Below, in pieces: positions 1-12,700 of a DNA stretch of 64,000 nt. Both the position numbers and the translations under genes were made by a program. Under the pieces are notes generated by a model that did no database searches, had not been told where the DNA came from, and saw only the letters and a program-made list of their open reading frames with translations. The number at the start of each line of letters is the position of its first letter. Within the stretch, counting starts at the first letter, position 1. Source of the DNA: Gonium pectorale (lineage: Eukaryota > Chlorophyta > Chlorophyceae > Chlamydomonadales > Volvocaceae); assembly GCA_001584585.1 (NCBI GenBank), contig LSYV01000004.1:2260322-2324321 (forward strand), given 5' to 3'.

Positions 1-1527
1 AACCCCTNTCCCGAGCAGCGACGATGCCGGGAACACGAGTACGGGCCTGGGAAGGGGGAAGGGACACCCTCCCTCCTAATGCCCCCTTCCCGTGCGAATG
101 TAAGATAGACCGCCCGCCACAGCTTCTGGTATAGCCTCAGTGATCAACGCAATGCGCTTGGTGCGTTTGAGTGAGCTTGGCCTCCACTTGTACCCCACCC
201 CCGTGAGGCAGGACGCACGGGGCCCTGGAGTGGGGAGGGATACCCTCCACCCGAAGGCCCCCTTCCATCCCTTGTCCCAGGAAGTGAGTCCGCGGGACGG
301 TATTTCATTTCACAATGATTGGCTCGGGGGCTAAGTTTGGGCATGTTACATGTCATTTGACAGCACCGTATGCCAGCAGATGCTGCTACATGTGCGGCCA
401 GCGCGCCCACTCCTGTTCTGCAGGAAGTGCAAGCGGCATTTGGCCGTGTTGACAGTTGACGCTTCCGGCGGCGTCAACTCAGCAGCTATACATGGCTCTG
501 GCGGTGGCGCAGGTGGTCAAATGCCAATGTCGCCTGTGCGTCGCCCGACAGAAGCGGCCCGCCAACACTCGCCACTCCTGCCGGCTGTGTCACGTTCCAG
601 CATTACTTGACATTTATGGATCAGCACCAGACCAGGAATGGATATCAGAGCGCACCTCCAATGTGACCCATTGTCCCACGGGTCAAGACAGCGTCGCGTG
701 GGCAAACCCAAAACGACACTTAAGCCGTTGCGTCCACAGCGCAACAAATCCTGCAGGTCTAGTCCACAGCAGTCTGCAGTTCAATACAAGCCAGCAGACA
801 CCGTGAAATTACGACTTCTCTCCACGACAGTTGTCCCATATGTACGAGGCTCACGAGTCCGGACACCCGGCGCAGGCGATCAATGCATTCGTGGCAGGGC
901 AAGCGCAACACTGGTAAGCAGTACATCATGCAATGCAGCCTGGATGAAGTAGCATACAGTTCCAACGACAGCAAAATGTCAAGAAAAGCAGCACCTGCTG
1001 GCAAGATGTGCCGCATGGCGCATACGGCCGATTAATCGTCGGCACTCCCATCAGCCGCGCCATGTGCTCACACGCTTGCGAGCATCGGCCAGTTGCGTAC
1101 TCGGTCCACGAACGGAGTTAGCGTCTCCACACGCCCGTGTAGCCCGCATGGTGTACGGTATGCGGCATGCTGAAAAGAGGCAAGTAACAGTATCGGGTCT
1201 TGCAGATCTGTACCACGGCGAAGCCCTTTGCCCGTGCCCAGCAGAGCGTTCGCGCTCCCCGCTCCCCGCTCGCGAACTCCGCTTCGCAATAGGTATTAAT
1301 AAGTAGGCGAGCACGCCCAATACCGACGACACGGTCGGCAGAGTTGCAGGATAGGGCTGCCTCCAACGCGCCCCAAGCCCCGCAGAGCCAAATCGGACCC
1401 ATCGCTTTGCCGCAGGTATTCCGCAAGCGCGAGCCTAGTCTCAGCTCGAGCGATGAGGATACGCCCCGGGCAAGGAAATAATCAAGTCCTCAATGCCTCA
1501 TTCGTTTCCAGGTGAATCGACCACTGA
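1..1527. other. Intergenic DNA, no supported gene
   Basis: I find no convincing exon here. Open frames are short, overlap each other on both strands and show no recognisable family. The stretch lies downstream of the minus-strand PstS-like gene and probably contains its 3' UTR. It also carries an imperfect duplicated segment, listed separately. Base 8 is an N. Confidence 0.5.
41..270 (+). repeat. Imperfect direct repeat, two ~54-nt copies
   Basis: The segments at about 41-94 and 217-270 align end to end with scattered mismatches. Both share an ACGGG start, a run of G, the core ACCCTCC and the block GCCCCCTTCC. The spacing is about 176 nt. It could be a decayed tandem duplication or part of a dispersed repeat that continues outside the window. 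Confidence 0.5.
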
Positions 1528-4500
1528 TCACATGTCGCCAAATGAGCTCTCACTCAGATTCCCAGACGACTTTTGGCGCCGGACGCCACTGGCCATGAGC
1601 ATGGAGCCCGGCAGCCCCGGCATCGGGTTGATGCTCGTCCCGTTCATCAGGGTGGCGTGAACGAATATCCTGCACGTCGAAAAGAGGGCGAGCGCCAGGC
1701 CAACAATTCCAAACGTCACGCCCGTGATTGCTATGGCCTGCAGGGTTACTATCTGTCGCTGCATCTTGTCCAGACGGTACTTGAGGTCAGCCGGGACGTC
1801 CGCGAGCGCCGATGCGTTGATGGCCGTTGTGTTGGTGGAGTTGAGGGCCTTGCTGCTTTGGAGCGCGTTCCGCTGAATGTTGTAGGCCTTGTAGAAGTCG
1901 GCGAAGGCCTGGGCGTTGCTGCTCTCGTAGTTTCCAGCGAAGGAGCTGATCACATAGTCGCTGCTGCCTTTGCCTGCGGCGCGAAGGTTATTTTACTAGC
2001 GCGTTGATGTCGGCACGTCACGTACACACGCACGTGTGTACGGGATGCGCATGGCCGCACGACCGAGTCAGTCGGGCCACCCGAGGAGCAGGCACGCACG
2101 CTGGAAAGGCATGTCAAGCCCTCCCGTGTATGAACGAATGCCCGTCCACCCGCAACTCGCCTCCGGAAAGCGTGGAACTGCCCTCGAACGCCCACGCCTT
2201 GGCGCGCGCATCCACCAGCAGCAGTGGCATCGCCCGGTCCAGGGTGTACTGCCGTACCTCCGCCGGCAGGGCCGCGAAGCCCAGCGCCGGCGCAATGGTG
2301 TTCTGGGCGACATTATCCTGGAGTGGCACAAGACCATTCAGCATAGAGCTTCATGTATACTTTGATGTATAGATTACAGGAGCCGAGGCTCTTCGTCGCG
2401 CGCCATGGTGCACTGCGGGCGCCATTTCACATGAACATAATCCGACGACCTACCAGCATGAAGGTCAAGAACGCGAGCAGCAGAGCACCCGAGTCGCCGC
2501 GGCTGGTCAGGTCGGTGCGCACGAGCATGAAGGGCATGGCCACGATCGGGAAGGTGTTGGCGCCCGGCTGGTTGAGGACTGAGACGGAGGAGAACGACCG
2601 AGTAGGAGTCTTGGGCCAGGCGTCGGACTTGAACAGAGCAGAGGCAGCTCCGGAAATGTCACCGGTCTGCACGCGCGCAGCCGCAGGTTCAGACTTGGGA
2701 GCTTGGCCGGGTGGACGTGAGAGCAATGCCGCCGGACTCAAGTCTATGCACGCGCGTTTGGGACTCAGTGCACACTTGATTAACAGAGCTCATCGCACGA
2801 CAACGTGTTTGCGCACAGCCGAGCAAGTGCGGGCTGGGCTCAAGAGGTGCACCAAACGGCGCACGGCGCATGGAATGGCACTGCGCCGCACCCACCTGCG
2901 ATGTCACGTAGTTGCCATCCTTGTTCCTGATGGCAATCTCCATCAAGTTCAGCTCCAGGCCGTTGGCGGTATCCATGTAGCCAATCGACCAAGGTGTGTT
3001 GGCCACGCTGGTGGACATGTTGACGCTGTTAGCGGTTGGCTTGAAGGTCGCGGGCCAGTTGGATAGGAGACCTCCAGAACCGAGGCGCCAGCCTGCAGCA
3101 GCACCGCGGGTGCACGGGAGCTCCCGTCAGTGCTCATGTGCAGCAGGCAGCAAACAACACGGCTTTGGGAGAGGACCCCCCATCCGAAACCACCACGTAA
3201 GCCCCGGTAGAAAGGCGCCGGCACAAGGCTGGTGATTAAGCCGGCGTGCCGGCTGGTGGACGGCCGGTAATGCCATCCCCGCTCGCTCCTCAGTGCGCTC
3301 CCACGTACTGGAGCAGGCGTTGCTTAGGTAGGCGGTGATGACGGACGTGGTACCGGAGCTGAGCTGGCGGTAGAAGACCACGATGGGCTGGTCGGGCAGC
3401 GTGAAGCCGTTGTCGGCCGTGATGTCGGGGTGGCTCCAGCTCGTGATGTCCGCCTGCCAGTCGATTATGCAGATCGGTTTGCAGATGACACGGGGCGGTT
3501 TGCAGCAGCAGCTGTCACACAGCGGCAACAAAATCCGGTAAATGCCGTCACGGGGGCACAACGGTACGGGGCCACAATTGTGACCCAGTTGCGCGGTTGG
3601 TGCCGCACAGCAGATCGGCACGACAGTGCCACAGCCCACGGGTGAACAGGTTCCACGTAGCGTATATCCGAGCCACGCGCGACGGGGCGGGGCCACAACT
3701 AACGGGCTCAAAGCCTGTTGGGCTGACCGGGGCGTGCATGCATGCGTGGGGCACGCGGCGGAGGGCCGTGTGAGCCGTGTGCGATGCGCCCTGGCCGTGG
3801 GGGCCGCGGCCCCTACGCCCGGCCTGCAAGGTGCCCAGCCAGCTTTGGCCCTGCCGGTAGGCTGCCAACAAGACCGAGGCGTCCCACTCTCGCCCCAACG
3901 CACCTGCATGATCTTGGCGATGGTGCACGGACTCATCCGCAGCTGCCGGGACGGCAGCGCGTCATTGGGGATGTTGACGAAGAAGTTCATGGGCTGCGGG
4001 GCGCAGGCGGCGGGCGAGGATGCATAACAGTGTGAGTCTGTATCTGAGTCGTTTGGGCCAGGGCAGTGCGGCCCCAGGACGGGTGAATGGGCAGTCATGA
4101 GTGTGGGTCCCCCGTCGCGGCTTTGCCCCCGCCGACCTTCAACCGCACGCGAGGACCCCAGAGCGCCACCACCCACCAGCAGCAGGACGGGGATGTGCAC
4201 GAGCTGGACCTTGCCGTTGGCCGTCAGGTCGCTGTACGACGCGTCTGGCATGGGCGTGTCTGAGACACCAAAATCCAACAGTGACTGGTAGCCGTTGGAC
4301 TTGGCGATCGTCTCGGACTGCCCGGACCCAGACCCGGACGCGCGGTAGACCATGTGGATGGGACTGGTGGAGCGCGCGCGCATCTCGGAGAAGCAGCGCC
4401 AGATGAAGAGCGTGATGGCGGAGCTGCCGGCGCCCCGCATCACACGCGAAGCGCCGACATCCAGGGCCTTGCGCAGCGCAGCGACCTGTACGCCGCGGCC

Positions 4501-7500
4501 GCGCGATAGGCGCGAGGCGTGGGCCCAGGGGGGAGGGAGGTGGCGGTGGGCGGCTGTCCGTCAGCCGTACGACCGTGCATGTACGCCCGTGTGTATGCAT
4601 GGGCGTGACGACCCTGTACGACAGTTCGACAAGAGGCTCCGTGTATCCACGGTCACGCCCTGCGCGTTTGATCAGGAGCTGAACGTCGCAAGGGGGCACT
4701 CCTACTGCCCTTGCTGACACGAGGCCGCCGTCCTTCGTACATACTCCGGATACGGGTCATACGACCGCCGGCTGACCGGCACGAGACAACCGCGGCTTGG
4801 CAGTGGGCCAGCCACGTTGCGCTGCGCCCTGACCCGCCTTACACTTACCTGAGTGATGACGTCATTGTAAGCGGCAATGTCAAAGGAAGTGCGCGTAGGG
4901 CTGAGCACTGCAAGGGGATGAATGGTGGGATTCACAGGCGGCAGTACAAAAATGATGACAGAGAGTTACACAAGTACACCATGGCGAGAGACGGGTATCG
5001 AGGGTCCAAAGAGCGTGCGAAACCAGTGTCAACAGCGGACGGGACGAAACGTGGTTACGCATCATGATCACTCACCGCTGGCGCCGTTCCCGTCAATGAA
5101 TGTGAAGGGGACGGCGGTCGAGCGACGAATGAAGGCCGTCTCCAGGGAAGCCCTGCGGGCGCACGCCAGGGCGCGCACGCGGGCAGCGGCTGTTGATTAG
5201 GGAGCAAAGCAAAGATGCCACATGGTATGCAGGGTTCCGCCAACGACGGATTGCCGTGTGGCGGTGTAAGAAGTCAATAGGCCTCGGACAAGCGACACAG
5301 CGTGAGTGACTGTTGGCACTTATTCGTCAGCGGGAACACGGGCAGCAATGGTTAACGCACTCGCCCCTTCACTTCACGCATGGGGCTGATGACAGACGGA
5401 CGCGCCACCTTTTGCGCGCGCTTCCGTCCATGCAGTTGTCAACTCCCAACCTGTACTAATTCACCTGGTGGCGTTCATGACCGCGTCGCCCACGGGGAGC
5501 ATGCCGTACTCCGCGATCATGCCGTTGGCGGTGTTGTTGCCCGCGATCTCAGTCCGATGGAAGAACTGGCAGAGCGCCAGGATGGCCTCCCCCAGCTGCC
5601 CCTCTGCGTCGGTCGATCGGGACCAGTCCCGCTTCGTGACCAAGTAGGCCACGGTCAGGATGGGCGCCACCTTGGAGGCAGCCAGGTTTGCGACCGTCAC
5701 TCCGCTGTAGTCGCCCGTCAGTCCTGCACGCAGGGATGCAAGCGGACCAAGACCCTGACGGGACGGATGCGCGGGAGACGCAACGCGCTTGCTTGCATGA
5801 TGGCTTGGAAAAAAGCAGGTAAGGGCGGTGGCCAAGCGTACGCAATACCTGAACCAGGGCGTACCATGGCGAGTTGCGCGCGCTTGCGCTCCGCGGGGTA
5901 TGTGCATCCGTTCCTCAGATCCTCACCTGTCGGAATAACGGATGGAAGTTTGCCGAACAAGCTGGTCGTGTTGGTCGCGCCCGAGACGACGTACTGGCCG
6001 GCAATGCCGGTCTCGACCGCGAACTCCGCCACAGCGCCACGGCCCACGATGCCAGCGGCCCATCCGAAGGAGAAGGAAGTAGACATCAAGCGCGAGACCA
6101 TGTTCGAACTGCTGGTCAGCACGGCGTCCTTGCGGATCGTGCTGTATGCGACCGGGGACGAGGGGCAGGCCGTCGCAAGCCAGTCTAGGACGGCCAGGGT
6201 CCCGCCAGCCAGGGGGCCCTCAACGAACAACGTGATCTTGTAGGAGTCCGAGGCGGCCTGCAGTGATTGCGGCGGGATGGTGTATCATGGGACTTGACCA
6301 TCCGCCCTCGATGCTCAGCTGCGTGGCGCATGGTAACGTAAGATGCCGAAAGTGGCTCCGAGGTGACGACGGCACGGAGGCTGGTGGGGACGCGCCTCGA
6401 TGCGTTCATGGAGCGGAACACGGTCCACTACCAACTGTACCAAGGACCACGAGTTAGGTGCGAGAGGCCACGAAAGGACACACGCCGACACTTGAGATGC
6501 TCTTAAGTCGGTCGAACAGGTCGCACAACTCATGGCCCGGGTTCACCGGTTCCGCACTCAACGTATATGGACGCATGACTGGCGACGGCCCTTAGGCATG
6601 CATGAGCGGCAAGCGCACCTTCACGAATGCAGGGTTCTTGTCAAGAAAATCCGGATGAGTCCATTCCAGAATCTCCTGCGATGCGTACAGGAATCCCGGC
6701 AGGAGCACAGCGGGCACGCACAGTAAGAGTGAAGGAGCCGGAGAGAGGAGCCATGAGCAGCTGTGTTTGCGTATGAATGCGAGCAACGTCCACATCGAAC
6801 GAAGCCGCACTCTATACTCACTCCTTTGAGGATGCGCGCCGCAAGGCAGGCGGTCATGTTCAGCGGGTTGGCCTTGTTCCCTGCGGGAGCAGCAGCATGG
6901 ATGCGGCAAGGAAGACCAATTGAAAGAAGGGCGGGTTCATTCTGGGGCAGCGGGCACGAACCGTACAACATCATACATTATATCACATGAACTGCGAGTC
7001 CGCGACACAGGGAAGCATCGGGCACATATCCAAGCGGGATTCTATCACGGTCCCTGTGTGTGGTCCCGTAACGAAGGGAATTTGTGGTGCTCTTGCCATG
7101 TAGATGCGCCGTCGAGTCGCCTTGCATATCGACAAAGAACACGTGAAGAGCAGCCATGCACCCAGGTAGCACCCACCTGGCACGTTGTAGAGCAGGGCGT
7201 ACGAATTAACGTACAATGGAAAGTGAATGGCGTCGTTCAGCACGGGGTTGCTGGTGAAGTTGGAGCGCGCGGCTGAACTCAGCGGGCGCTCTGTGACAGC
7301 AAACTGCGGGCATTATCAAGAGGGTGCAATGCATCCCTGATAACGCAATGTCGCGTTTGCGCAAAAGGCGTGCGTGTTGAGTAAGGCTCCGCTTGAAGGC
7401 GGGCCGACAGCGGCGTAAGCATGACTCAGACCATCAGAGGCCTGCCAAGCTGCGAAAGATTGCCCCACGGCTCCATATCATGCGCGAGCGTGAAACCGAG

Positions 7501-8050
7501 AGCGCCTGCCATAGTCCGAGCCCTCCTTGCCTGCAGCGAGCTTGGGACCGCGCTCGTCTGCTGACCAGCATCCAAGGCGATGTCCTCCGCCGCGTTGGGA
7601 GAAGTGGTCACGCGGTAAAGCACTTGCAGCGGCACCGTGGCCATGGTCTCAAACATGCGGAAGGCCTGCACAGTCAGGCATGGCAGCTTACTACATGACA
7701 GCATTCATGGCACGTGTAGCAGGCATAGCGGTGTCATCGTACCTTCAGCATTGGGAGCGCAGTTTCGGCTGGGCCTTCCCCTACAGCGGTTACGGCAAGG
7801 CGTCGCGGGGAGGATGGGGCAGGGTTCAAATCAAGCGTCGGACGCCAGTGGACGCGTCTGTAACGTGCGAGTTTATCATAAAGCAAGGTAGGTGGGCTAT
7901 TGAAGTAAGGTGGGCCATCGCAGCTCCATGCCTGCCTGTCGCACCTCGAAGGTAGAGCACTCCAGTGCTTCCCTGCTGAGCGTGTACTATGTAAAGCAGA
8001 CTTCCAACGCACGCCAAGGCCAGCGACAATAGGTGCAGTGAGGGGTTCAT
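1528..8050 (-). CDS. Membrane-anchored protein with two PstS-like phosphate-binding domains
   Basis: Multi-exon gene. The first exon (8050-7945) starts with a signal peptide (MNPSLHLLSLALACVGSLLY) and joins in phase to a short exon reading GEGPAETALPML. Domain A follows (about 7790-5461): FAVTERPLS, a FPLYVNSYALLYNVP strand, EILEWTHPDFLDKNP, and KVAPILTVAYLV near its end. Two linker exons (near 5152-5080 and 4914-4855) connect in phase to domain B (about 4499-2270): MRGAGSSA, DFGVSDTPMP, ITSWSHPDI, the phosphate-site motif SSGTTS, TPWSIGYMDTANGLEL and FPIVAMPFMLVRT. The last exon (about 1999-1528) gives a heptad-like segment, one membrane helix (IVTLQAIAITGVTFGIVGLA) and a short cytosolic tail ending in FGDM. 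In bacteria the PstS fold binds phosphate for ABC import; here it would face the outside or the periplasm-like wall space. The ligand is unproven. Domain A lacks an SGTT that I can see and may bind something else. Some middle exon borders of domain A (6.2-6.5 kb) are unsure. Confidence 0.85.
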
Positions 8051-9776
8051 CTGCAAATGGGAAAAGGCGCGGAGCCGAACCATAAGGTGGCCACCTCATT
8101 TCTATAACACTTGACTGTGCTCTTGACGGACCTGAGCTGCCTGAGCCGCACGAGCTTGACTGCCAGGCTGCGGCTTTCAATACGCCGATGTTTGTCAATT
8201 AATAGTAGTGGCGAACTTACTTGTGGCGAAATGCCACAATGGCCGGTCTCAGCCTCTCTACGATCGCACAAGAGAGCAGTTGGACCAGTGGTCTTAGGAA
8301 TCATACATAAACTGATGTAAAAAATTATCACCCTGATAGAAATCGCGCTTCACAATGGCATTTCATTCTTAGGCGAATCTTCCGTGTAACGTAAGGAGAA
8401 TACCGCACAATACTCCCACCGGACGGTGCGTGTTCAGCATTGGCGACAGACAAGGACTTAAATCGCTGGATTTGTGCTGCTCTCAGGCGCAGGAAACTTC
8501 AACGTACGGTGCCAAAGGACCGTACGTACACCAGCAGCAGCCAGCAGGCGCCCCAGGCGGAAGTCCGCGTTAGCAAGTGCTAAGAATCAGCGATAAACTC
8601 ATTTGTTGCTATCGGCGGGACCGGCAAGAATAAGTAGTACTGCTCGGCTTGCTTACTACTTCAGCAGGTGCCAGCAGTTGTCTATGCATGCACACAGACA
8701 GCCAGCCCACAGATATTTGTTGATGCGTCTGAAGGCTGAACCGCAATCGAGCTTGCCAGCAGCCAATCAAGGAATGCATCACCTGCTGGCACCTGCTGGG
8801 AAGTGGCTGCCTCCATCTCCCTGCCTCTGTGGATCTCAGGCAGTACCTGTATCGCAGCGACCTGTTATACTTTTCTGCGCTGATGTATGCACGTATTTAT
8901 GTATGTATGCATGTTAGTTCGGCGGCGGGCCACCCGCCCCAGCCAGCCAGCTTTCGTCCACAGCACGCATATGATGAGGCTCACGAGTCATTTATTTGAT
9001 GTTCCTTTCGTCCTTGTTGCTGTACATTTAACCAATTCCTACCTGTGACCCTGCCTCATTAAAACCACGCAAAATTGTGTTGGTTTACAGCAATTTTAAT
9101 CGAAAGAAATTGCCAGGATGTCAAGAACATGACACCCACGTGCATGGTGCGGCTGCCTGACATAACTATCTAACGGTCACAGTCACATGTCTGAAGCCCA
9201 CGACCTACCTACACCTAGAATATTTAAATATAACATAGTTTTCTCTGGAAGGAGCTGTTTAAACTTTGACTGACTGGCGCGGCGGTACGTATAGGGAATA
9301 AGGAATCCTGCCTCAGGACGTGCAGTGCATATGCCACAAGGAGCCTAACGGACGCTGCAGGGTGGCTTCATGATTGGAACATCAGCCAGCAGCAGTAGTG
9401 CCAAAGGTTATTATTATCATTAAAAGGCGGCAGAGCTGCTTATTCTTCCCCACCGCCGCGCCTGATTCGTTAGCACTTGGCAAAGCTTGACTGTCCTTTC
9501 CTCGGTATTAAGATAGAACGGCATGCACTCGCTCTTTGCGAACGCTGAAAAATTCATTAAGAGACACATTACCAGTTCTACATAGATTGCATAAAACCTC
9601 TGCTATCTTTGAAGAGAATAGATTACCGGACGGCAACGACGGGAGAGGAGAACCTTCCCCCGCCGGGAGCGGTCATGAGACGCTGTGCAGCTCATGGATC
9701 AGCAGAATAAGACCCTTAGGAAGATAGTCACCCGTGCGTCTAGCGTGGACGCGCAGGAGGCCGTTTTGCTGTTGAA
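8051..9776. promoter_or_regulatory. Shared upstream region of two divergent receptor genes
   Basis: This 1.7 kb stretch lies between the start codons of the PstS-like gene (minus) and the ligand-binding/channel gene (plus). It is clearly richer in A+T than the flanking coding DNA, with several A/T runs at 8300-8400, 9000-9120 and 9220-9260. I found no open frame of note and no specific element I would name. A bidirectional promoter is inferred from position only. Confidence 0.45.
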
Positions 9777-12700
9777 ATGGCTACACGACAGGCCATGGGC
9801 CTCGCACTCGGCGTTCTGGCGGGTGTGCTCGCACTCGCCAGTTCCCAGACAATTGGCACGTTTAAGGTATGTGCGCAGTTAAGTGACTGGGCTAGTGCAG
9901 GTGCGTGTATTCTGTTGGACTCCAACCCATGCTGTCCACAGGTTGGGGTCAGTGCAAGCCTGTCGGGGGAGTTCAGCGAATGGAGCGACGCTGTAAACGG
10001 TGCGCATCAATCGGACCAATCCCGCCACACTGCAGGGCTGGATCGGCGTGTTGTAGTGGCCCGGCATAGACACGATGCTCCGGCACACAAACAATGCTGA
10101 AACTCGCAGGCTACATGCTGTGGGAGAAGGCGATCAACGCCAATGGCGGGCTGTCGATTCGTGATATCAACGGCACATACTACACGTACGGCATTAAACT
10201 CGTCGTACGTGATGACGGCAGTACTTTGTCAGGCCACGCGGACGCAGTGGGCACCCTCCTCAATGTGGACGCAGCGCACTTTATCCTCGGAGCCTCTCCG
10301 GCTTTTGCAGAGGTCGAAGCGGTTGCCGTACACCGCGCTGGACGGCTGAACTTGCACTGCTGCACGAGTGCAGCGCAAGTCTTCAACCGGGACCTCAGCA
10401 ACGTCTTTGGTAGGTGTTCTCGGCTGTTTGGGCCCTATGTACCGCCCCATGTTAGACCTGAGTGCACACAGTGCACACCATCGGACAATCTGTCCGGTCA
10501 GCCAACGGCGTACTGGTTGCGTGATAAGGAAGAAGGAAGCGTTGCTGGGCCGAGGCTGGCAGCGGCTGGAGTCTCCATCCAGGCGCTCACGCAGCGTTGC
10601 CATGCGGGGTGCGGCGGGCGGGGCGTCCGGTGGTTCACCGATGCAAGGTTTGACACCCGGCCACGCCCGGTATACGGCACAGGCATATCCGTGGATAACG
10701 CCCAGTACACAAGAGAGCTCTTCTCAGGTAGGGTCCTGTTCTTCTGGGCTGTGTGAGCCTTGTACCATCGTGTGAGAGCTACATATTCTGGCGCAAGTTA
10801 CATATGCTTCTCTCCAACAGCCTTGCATTGTGTGATGGTGTGCAATGGCCATGCAGCCTTGCACATTACCGTATACGTTATCAAGCGCTGCTGCCACCAT
10901 GCCATGCATGCCACGCACACCCGGATCTGACGGCTCCACCATGTCATCTAGCCTCCACCCGTCAGCGGCCTGCCGACAATCGAATCCTCCTCTTTGATTG
11001 CCCTATTGATGCTCCCCGTCGCCCTCGTGCTTTTCACACGCACACGCACACGCGTTCCTCCGCTGGCGGACCGCAATTTGGGACCCTCCCTCCGCAGAGT
11101 TCCGGGCAAACAACGTGTACAAGGTGGCGGTTGCGTACCGAGAGGACGTGCTGGAGCTGAACACAGCGTGCCAGAACGCGGTCGAGTGGGCCAACCAGCA
11201 GCTCCTGACGGTCTCACTGGAGATGCCCTACAGCAACAGCACAAACGCGACGCTCTCGGCCATCGCCGACCGTCTGGCCTCCTCCTCGGCGGAGGCTCTC
11301 ATCATGTGCGGCCTGAAGGGCGAGAGCAGCGACATGGCATGGCTGATCGACCAGCGCCGGAAGCCGTTGAAGGCGATCGTCTTCTTGGGTGGCGCGTACA
11401 CAAGGTACGGCACGCCGGTGGCGCACGCCCACCTGCACGCGCTTGACTCTTGCTCCTTGTGCCTCAACCGTAAGCATGCTGCCGTATAATCCGCGCTGCA
11501 CTTGACATGCAAAGCAGCAGGGGTCTTGAACATGACGGGACCAGCGCACGGCTCGCGCCCTTTCTCGCCTCTCCGCCTGTAACCTTTCCACAGAAAAAAA
11601 TGCGTGATTGGCGGCAACGCGGTTGTGTGCCCACACGCTTACGTCGTGGCCCCACAGAGAGTGGAACGACAACGTGGGGAACCTCTCGGTGGGCGTCATG
11701 TCCTTCGCACAGTGGGCGCCCGACCTGCCGCGGAAGGACGCATTCTGGGGAGACTCCCCTTCCTACGCGGCCAAGTACAAGAGCGCGTACAACAAGGAGG
11801 CAACGTACCTCGCGGCAGGTTGGTTTCAGTGCATCAGGCCGATTGGGGCTCGGTGACCTTTTGATGGCACCTGCCTCCTCGCCGAGCCCAAGGCTGTTCA
11901 GCCTCATGCGGAAGCAGGCCAGCCAGCTGTATCAGGGGCTCGTAGGCAGCTCCACCAACTTAGACAGAGTACCCATATACGGCAGCACCCTGCCATACAC
12001 CAACCAGGTCATGCCATCTATTGCGCCCAGCCCTGCCTTGTGCGCGGATCGCCCTCCCCGGTTGCGAAATTGCCTGAGTTGACTGTCGCTGCTCCCTGGA
12101 CCCTTGCTGCTGCCCACAGCCGCATCCGCGGCTGGTCTCCTCCTGCAGACGGCGCTGCAGGATGCATTCAGGATGTGCACCATCAGCCCCGCGGCGCTTG
12201 CGGATCCCACCGTACTTCTCTTTACGCAAGGAGCGATTACGTGCTCCGATACTAACAATCGCGGGCATAACCGGGTGCTTTCCATAATGGCAGCGTCGCA
12301 GCTGGATACATTTTACGGATCCGTGAACTTCAACCGGTAAGCGAAGGGGCACGCGAACAAGGTCTATGCACTTCTGGTACACTCTTTGTTCGTGAGTAGC
12401 CCGTTGTAGCAGACCTGGAATCCCTGTTCGCATCTTGGGTTGTTCCTATTTGCGTGCCTGGGTAGTGCGTGCGCTATGAATGCAAGCGGCTATCGTTATG
12501 GCGAAGGTGTATGCACACGCTGGCGCTCCAGAAGGCGCGCAGAGAAGAACGTGCCGCTGTAGTGTGCAAACTTGCCTTTATCCGTCCTGTGCCACAGGTT
12601 TCGCATGAATCGCGGCTACGACCCAGTCACGCTCCAGACGTACCTCACCACCGAGAACCTGCAGTACGTCTTCAAGCCCTCGCTCGTGCTGCCTCTCAGC

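Noticed and set aside
7815..7850. A tRNA-like B-box (GGTTCAAATC) in an intron
   Set aside because: No matching A-box, acceptor stem or anticodon arm could be folded around it.
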